A stretch of 10,045 nt of DNA, from positions 1 to 10,045 of the forward strand of contig JACRDZ010000145.1 of assembly GCA_016212735.1 (NCBI GenBank). The letters are read 5' to 3'. The stretch comes from Candidatus Firestoneibacteriota bacterium (GTDB lineage Bacteria > JACRDZ01). Under the pieces are notes generated by a model, which made no database searches, was not told the DNA's origin, and was given only the letters and a program-made list of their open reading frames with translations. How positions within the stretch are numbered: the first letter of the stretch is position 1; every line of letters starts with the position of its first letter. This document shows positions 7,660-10,045 of the stretch, one piece after another. A program made the position numbers and the translations under genes.

Positions 7660-7688
7660 TTGACATAAATATTATCATAATGTAGTAT
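7660..7688 (+). promoter_or_regulatory. Possible sigma-70 promoter of the receiver-kinase gene
   Basis: TTGACA (7660-7665) is a perfect -35 box. With a 17-nt spacer the -10 would be TAGTAT (7683-7688), four matches to consensus, and TATAAA follows directly. Transcription would begin near 7695 and leave a leader of about 115 nt, which contains the TTTTGCT repeats. Confidence 0.45.
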
Positions 7689-7725
7689 AAATATAAATAA
7701 AGGTGCAAATAAACTTATTATATTG

Positions 7726-7792
7726 TTTTGCTTTAATTTTATTTTAGATTTTTTGCTCTTTTTTGCTGAATAGTTACGTTTTGCTTTAATTT
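7726..7792 (+). repeat. Four direct TTTTGCT repeats in the leader of the receiver-kinase gene
   Basis: TTTTGCT occurs at 7726-7732, 7751-7757, 7761-7767 and 7779-7785. The outer two are part of an exact 15-base repeat GTTTTGCTTTAATTT at 7725-7739 and 7778-7792, 53 bases apart. The cluster lies between the predicted promoter and the ribosome binding site. It could bind a regulator at the DNA or RNA level, or be only a by-product of AT-rich composition. Confidence 0.5.
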
Positions 7793-7808
7793 ACAAAGGA
7801 ACGAAATA

Positions 7809-9344
7809 GTGAAGAGGATATTAATTGTTGAAGATGAAGCCATAATTGCTGAGGATATCCGTAAAACTTTGGAAAAGAATGGATATGCTGTTTCAGGACT
7901 TGTAAATTCTGGTGAAGATGCATTAAAAAAACTTGATGAAGAACATAGTCAATCCCATGAATTACAGAATAAAACAGGTCTGGTTTTAATGGATATTGTC
8001 CTCAGAAACAGTATGGATGGGATTGAAACCGCAGAAATTATCCGCTCTCATTATAATATTCCGATTATATATCTTACTGCATATTCAGATAATGCAACTA
8101 TAGAACTTACCAAGAAAACAGAACCATTCGGATATATTATTAAACCATTCAATGAAAGAGAATTGTTTACAACAATTGAATTAGCTATATACAAACATAG
8201 AATGGATAATAACCTGAATGAGAATCGCAAATGGCTTTCAACTGTTCTTAACAGCATAGGAGATGCTGTAATCACAACTGATATAAGAGGCCGTATTACA
8301 TTTATGAATCCTGCTGGTGAATTGCTAACAGCCTGGAATAAAAACGATGCTTTTAATAAGGAGCTTGAAGAAGTTTACAATATTATAGATGAGAAAACAG
8401 GTGATAAAATTGAAATGCATATATTACAAGTTATTAATGATTCTATAACCAAAGTAATAAACAATATTATATTAGTATCTAAAGACATTAAATATAAATT
8501 TGTTGATTGTGTTATTGCCCCGATAAAGGACACAAAAGGAAGAATAAGCGGTGTTGTGCTTGTGTTTCGTGATATAACCAAAATGCATAAAACAGAACAG
8601 AAAATCATAGATTTAAATGAAGAACTGATAAAATTAAATATTGAATTAAAAACACTGGATCAGATGAAAAATAATTTTTTATCAAATATTTCACATGAGC
8701 TAAAATCACCACTTGTAACAATTAAAGGTTATACAGAACTTATATTAGCAGGTAAGTCAGGACATTTAACCAGTTTACTGAAACATCAGCTTTCCATATC
8801 TTTAAAAAATATAGATACACTTATGATGCTAATTGAAAGACTTCTTTCCTTTTCCAGAATGGAATTTCATATGGAAAAGCTTTGTATCGAATATTTTGAT
8901 ATTATTGAACTGGCAAGAGAATCAATAAATAGTATAAAATTAAGAGCAGAGAACAAAGATATAAAAATTAATGAAGATTTTATTTCTGAACATTTATCAA
9001 TTAAAGCAGATAAAAAAAAGCTCTATCAGGTTTTTATTAATTTGTTGGATAATGCTGTAAAATTTACTCCTTCCGGGGGTTTAATAGTAATAAAAATTGA
9101 TAAGGAAGAAAAAGCTAAACTTCGTGTTAGTATAAAAGATACAGGTATTGGTATTCCCGAAAAAGCATTGAATAAAGTATTTAACAGATTTTATCAGGTA
9201 GATGATTCATCAACACGGAAATTTGGAGGAATGGGAATTGGCCTCAGCATCTCAAGCGATATAATATCTTTACATAATGGAAAAATTACAGTTGAAAGTG
9301 AAGAAGGTAAAGGCAGTATTTTTACATTTACAATTCCTATATAA
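7809..9344 (+). CDS. Receiver-PAS-histidine kinase hybrid signalling protein
   Basis: This 511-residue soluble sensor kinase has no transmembrane segment or signal peptide. In order it has an N-terminal receiver domain (1-130; acidic D9, phospho-acceptor D62, T90, K112), a PAS domain (about 141-258), a short coiled linker (259-288), the HisKA dimerisation domain with phosphorylatable H296 in SHELKSP, and a HATPase domain with N box (N411, N415), G1 DTGIGIP (444-450), F box near 458-461 and G2 GGMGIGLS (473-480). The kinase can probably autophosphorylate and be controlled by phosphorylation of its own receiver. No DNA-binding output or partner regulator lies beside it, so its target is unknown. 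It starts at GTG, 7 nt after AAAGGA. The gene is divergent from the sepS operon and probably transcribed alone. Confidence 0.93.
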   Translation: MKRILIVEDEAIIAEDIRKTLEKNGYAVSGLVNSGEDALKKLDEEHSQSHELQNKTGLVLMDIVLRNSMDGIETAEIIRSHYNIPIIYLTAYSDNATIELTKKTEPFGYIIKPFNERELFTTIELAIYKHRMDNNLNENRKWLSTVLNSIGDAVITTDIRGRITFMNPAGELLTAWNKNDAFNKELEEVYNIIDEKTGDKIEMHILQVINDSITKVINNIILVSKDIKYKFVDCVIAPIKDTKGRISGVVLVFRDITKMHKTEQKIIDLNEELIKLNIELKTLDQMKNNFLSNISHELKSPLVTIKGYTELILAGKSGHLTSLLKHQLSISLKNIDTLMMLIERLLSFSRMEFHMEKLCIEYFDIIELARESINSIKLRAENKDIKINEDFISEHLSIKADKKKLYQVFINLLDNAVKFTPSGGLIVIKIDKEEKAKLRVSIKDTGIGIPEKALNKVFNRFYQVDDSSTRKFGGMGIGLSISSDIISLHNGKITVESEEGKGSIFTFTIPI

Positions 9345-9419
9345 TTGTCAAAACTGGTTATAAACTGATTAGGGTGTGCAGCAAAAATATTGGTAGATTT
9401 TCAAATTGAATTGTGGTAT

Positions 9420-9455
9420 CTGTTGTCTGACACTATATGATCTGTCAGAGAACAG
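9420..9455. promoter_or_regulatory. Strong inverted repeat ending in a Shine-Dalgarno sequence
   Basis: Arms 9420-9432 (CTGTTGTCTGACA) and 9443-9455 (TGTCAGAGAACAG) pair at 12 of 13 positions around a 10-base loop. The right arm ends in the first two bases of AGGAGG (9454-9459). No run of T follows, so it is a poor intrinsic terminator for the kinase gene. An operator, or an RNA hairpin that limits access to the ribosome site, fits better. No regulator is identified. Confidence 0.6.
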
Positions 9456-9464
9456 GAGGTAATT

Positions 9465-9569
9465 ATTGAAAGTAATATTGAAAATCTTCAAAAACAGAAA
9501 AAGGAATTATACAATAGACTTGCAATAAAAAATAACACAATAAAAATAATACTTGACAAAACTATATAA
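9465..9569 (+). CDS. Possible 34-residue coiled protein with an ATT start
   Basis: AGGAGG (9454-9459) is followed after 5 nt by an ATT that opens a 34-codon frame ending in TAA. The peptide begins ESNIENLQKQKKELYNRL and ends in ILDKTI. It is charged and helical-looking, like a short coiled hairpin. It loosely recalls Spo0E-type phosphatases, which have a LDxxI ending, but the usual serine-glutamine of that motif is missing. A TTG one base later (9466) opens a different frame of only 20 codons and would be the more usual start codon. The strong ribosome site argues for translation of something here. Its place after a histidine kinase would suit a small modulator, which is inference. Confidence 0.3.
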   Translation: MESNIENLQKQKKELYNRLAIKNNTIKIILDKTI

Positions 9570-9580
9570 TTTGTTAGAAT
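9553..9580 (+). promoter_or_regulatory. Sigma-70 promoter of the secreted protein gene
   Basis: TTGACA (9553-9558), a perfect -35 box, is followed after 16 nt by TAGAAT (9575-9580), five of six matches to the -10 consensus. Transcription would begin near 9587 and give a leader of about 60 nt. The -35 box overlaps the last codons of the possible small gene. Confidence 0.65.
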
Positions 9581-9648
9581 ATTTTTAGTATATTGAAGAC
9601 AATATTTTACCCCACCAATTTTTACGCTAATTGCAAGAGGAGAAGGCT

Positions 9649-10045
9649 ATGAGATTCTTACATGCAGGCAGTAAAAATTTAAATATATTTAAAATAAATT
9701 TACCCATTAACTCATTTACTCATTCACCCATCCACCTATCTACCCATACACTCATCCACTCATTCACCCATATACTTATTTACTTACTCTTCCACGCATT
9801 TATTCCCATAAACACCCATGCCCAAACTTACGTTGGCGGAAGAATATACAGTGACACAACATGGACAAGGGAGAGGAGTCCATATATTGTTAATTCAAAT
9901 ATAGAGATTTATGGTGATGAGTATAATACTGCGAGTTTAACAATAAATCCAGGAGTAGAAGTTCGTTTTGATAATGGTGCAGGTATGACGATTGGGGCAG
10001 GAACATATAAAGGTGTTTTGCAGGCAGTAAATGTGAAATTCACTG
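9649..10045 (+). CDS. Secreted beta-helix-like surface protein, N-terminal part
   Basis: The frame is open from an ATG, with AGGAG 6 nt upstream, to the right edge (132 codons, no stop), so the C-terminus is missing. Residues 1-58 form an unusual signal peptide: a Thr/His/Ser/Pro-rich stretch (about 22-41), a hydrophobic core HILIYLLFHAFI (41-52) and a plausible cleavage site after THA (56-58). The mature part begins QTYVGGRIYSD. TWTRERSPYIV (71-81) and SLTINPGVEVRF (96-107) match the 'W....SPY.v....i..g..LtI.PGv.v.f' opening of many secreted right-handed beta-helix proteins. It is probably exported or displayed on the cell surface, with unknown ligand. The DNA encoding the signal region lacks G for 124 bases. 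It has its own promoter. Confidence 0.75.
   Translation, partial: MRFLHAGSKNLNIFKINLPINSFTHSPIHLSTHTLIHSFTHILIYLLFHAFIPINTHAQTYVGGRIYSDTTWTRERSPYIVNSNIEIYGDEYNTASLTINPGVEVRFDNGAGMTIGAGTYKGVLQAVNVKFT
9672..9795 (+). repeat. G-free low-complexity stretch with degenerate CACCCAT-like repeats
   Basis: No G occurs on the plus strand in these 124 bases. From about 9703 the sequence is made of degenerate ACTCAT, ACCCAT and CACTCAT units. An exact 14-base repeat, ACTCATTCACCCAT, lies at 9718-9731 and 9758-9771. The offset is 40 bases, so the two copies are read in different frames. The tract encodes most of the signal peptide of the secreted protein. Confidence 0.7.

Noticed and set aside
7726..7792. 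CRISPR-like repeats in the kinase leader
   Set aside because: Heptamers at unequal spacing (25, 10, 18 bases) in AT-rich DNA do not form a repeat-spacer array.
9420..9455. Intrinsic terminator of the kinase gene
   Set aside because: The stem is strong but is followed by GAGGTAATT, not a T run, and it ends in a ribosome binding site.
9703..9775. CRISPR array or tandem repeat array
   Set aside because: The units are short and degenerate without unique spacers, and the region is coding.

Overview
The window is AT-rich (roughly 30% GC by eye). It reads as the chromosome of an uncultured bacterium of uncertain phylum. The core is a bacterial housekeeping operon in the same order as in Firmicutes (tmk-holB-ricT-metG-tatD). 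Genes start with ATG, GTG or TTG behind good Shine-Dalgarno sequences, and promoters are of sigma-70 type. Low GC, secreted beta-structured surface proteins and dispersed 'CTCTGTG' repeats would suit several candidate phyla, but no gene here fixes the lineage.

Layout. Bases 1-505 carry no complete gene: a fragment resembling the end of a fibronectin type III domain runs off the left edge, followed by dispersed, partly palindromic repeats. Bases 506-7559 (minus strand) hold one tightly packed operon, transcribed right to left: an archaeal-type O-phosphoseryl-tRNA(Cys) synthetase (sepS), thymidylate kinase (tmk), DNA polymerase III delta-prime (holB), the PSP1/RicT iron-sulfur protein (ricT), methionyl-tRNA synthetase (metG) and a TatD nuclease fused to a radical SAM domain. 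Gaps run from 22 nt down to an 11-nt overlap. Bases 7560-7808 are a divergent promoter region. Bases 7809-9344 (plus strand) encode a soluble receiver-PAS-histidine kinase. Bases 9345-9648 hold a strong inverted repeat, a possible 34-codon gene with a non-ATG start, and a good sigma-70 promoter. From 9649 to the right edge runs the start of a secreted beta-helix-like protein, whose signal peptide is encoded by a G-free, CACCCAT-like low-complexity stretch.

The most unusual item is sepS. SepRS charges tRNA(Cys) with phosphoserine, which SepCysS then converts to cysteine. The route is typical of methanogens and their relatives, and few bacteria are known to have it. Here it heads an otherwise ordinary bacterial operon for DNA replication and translation. 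This suggests that the organism makes its Cys-tRNA, and perhaps its cysteine, by the tRNA-dependent route. SepCysS, tRNA(Cys) and any cysS lie outside the window, so this remains a prediction.
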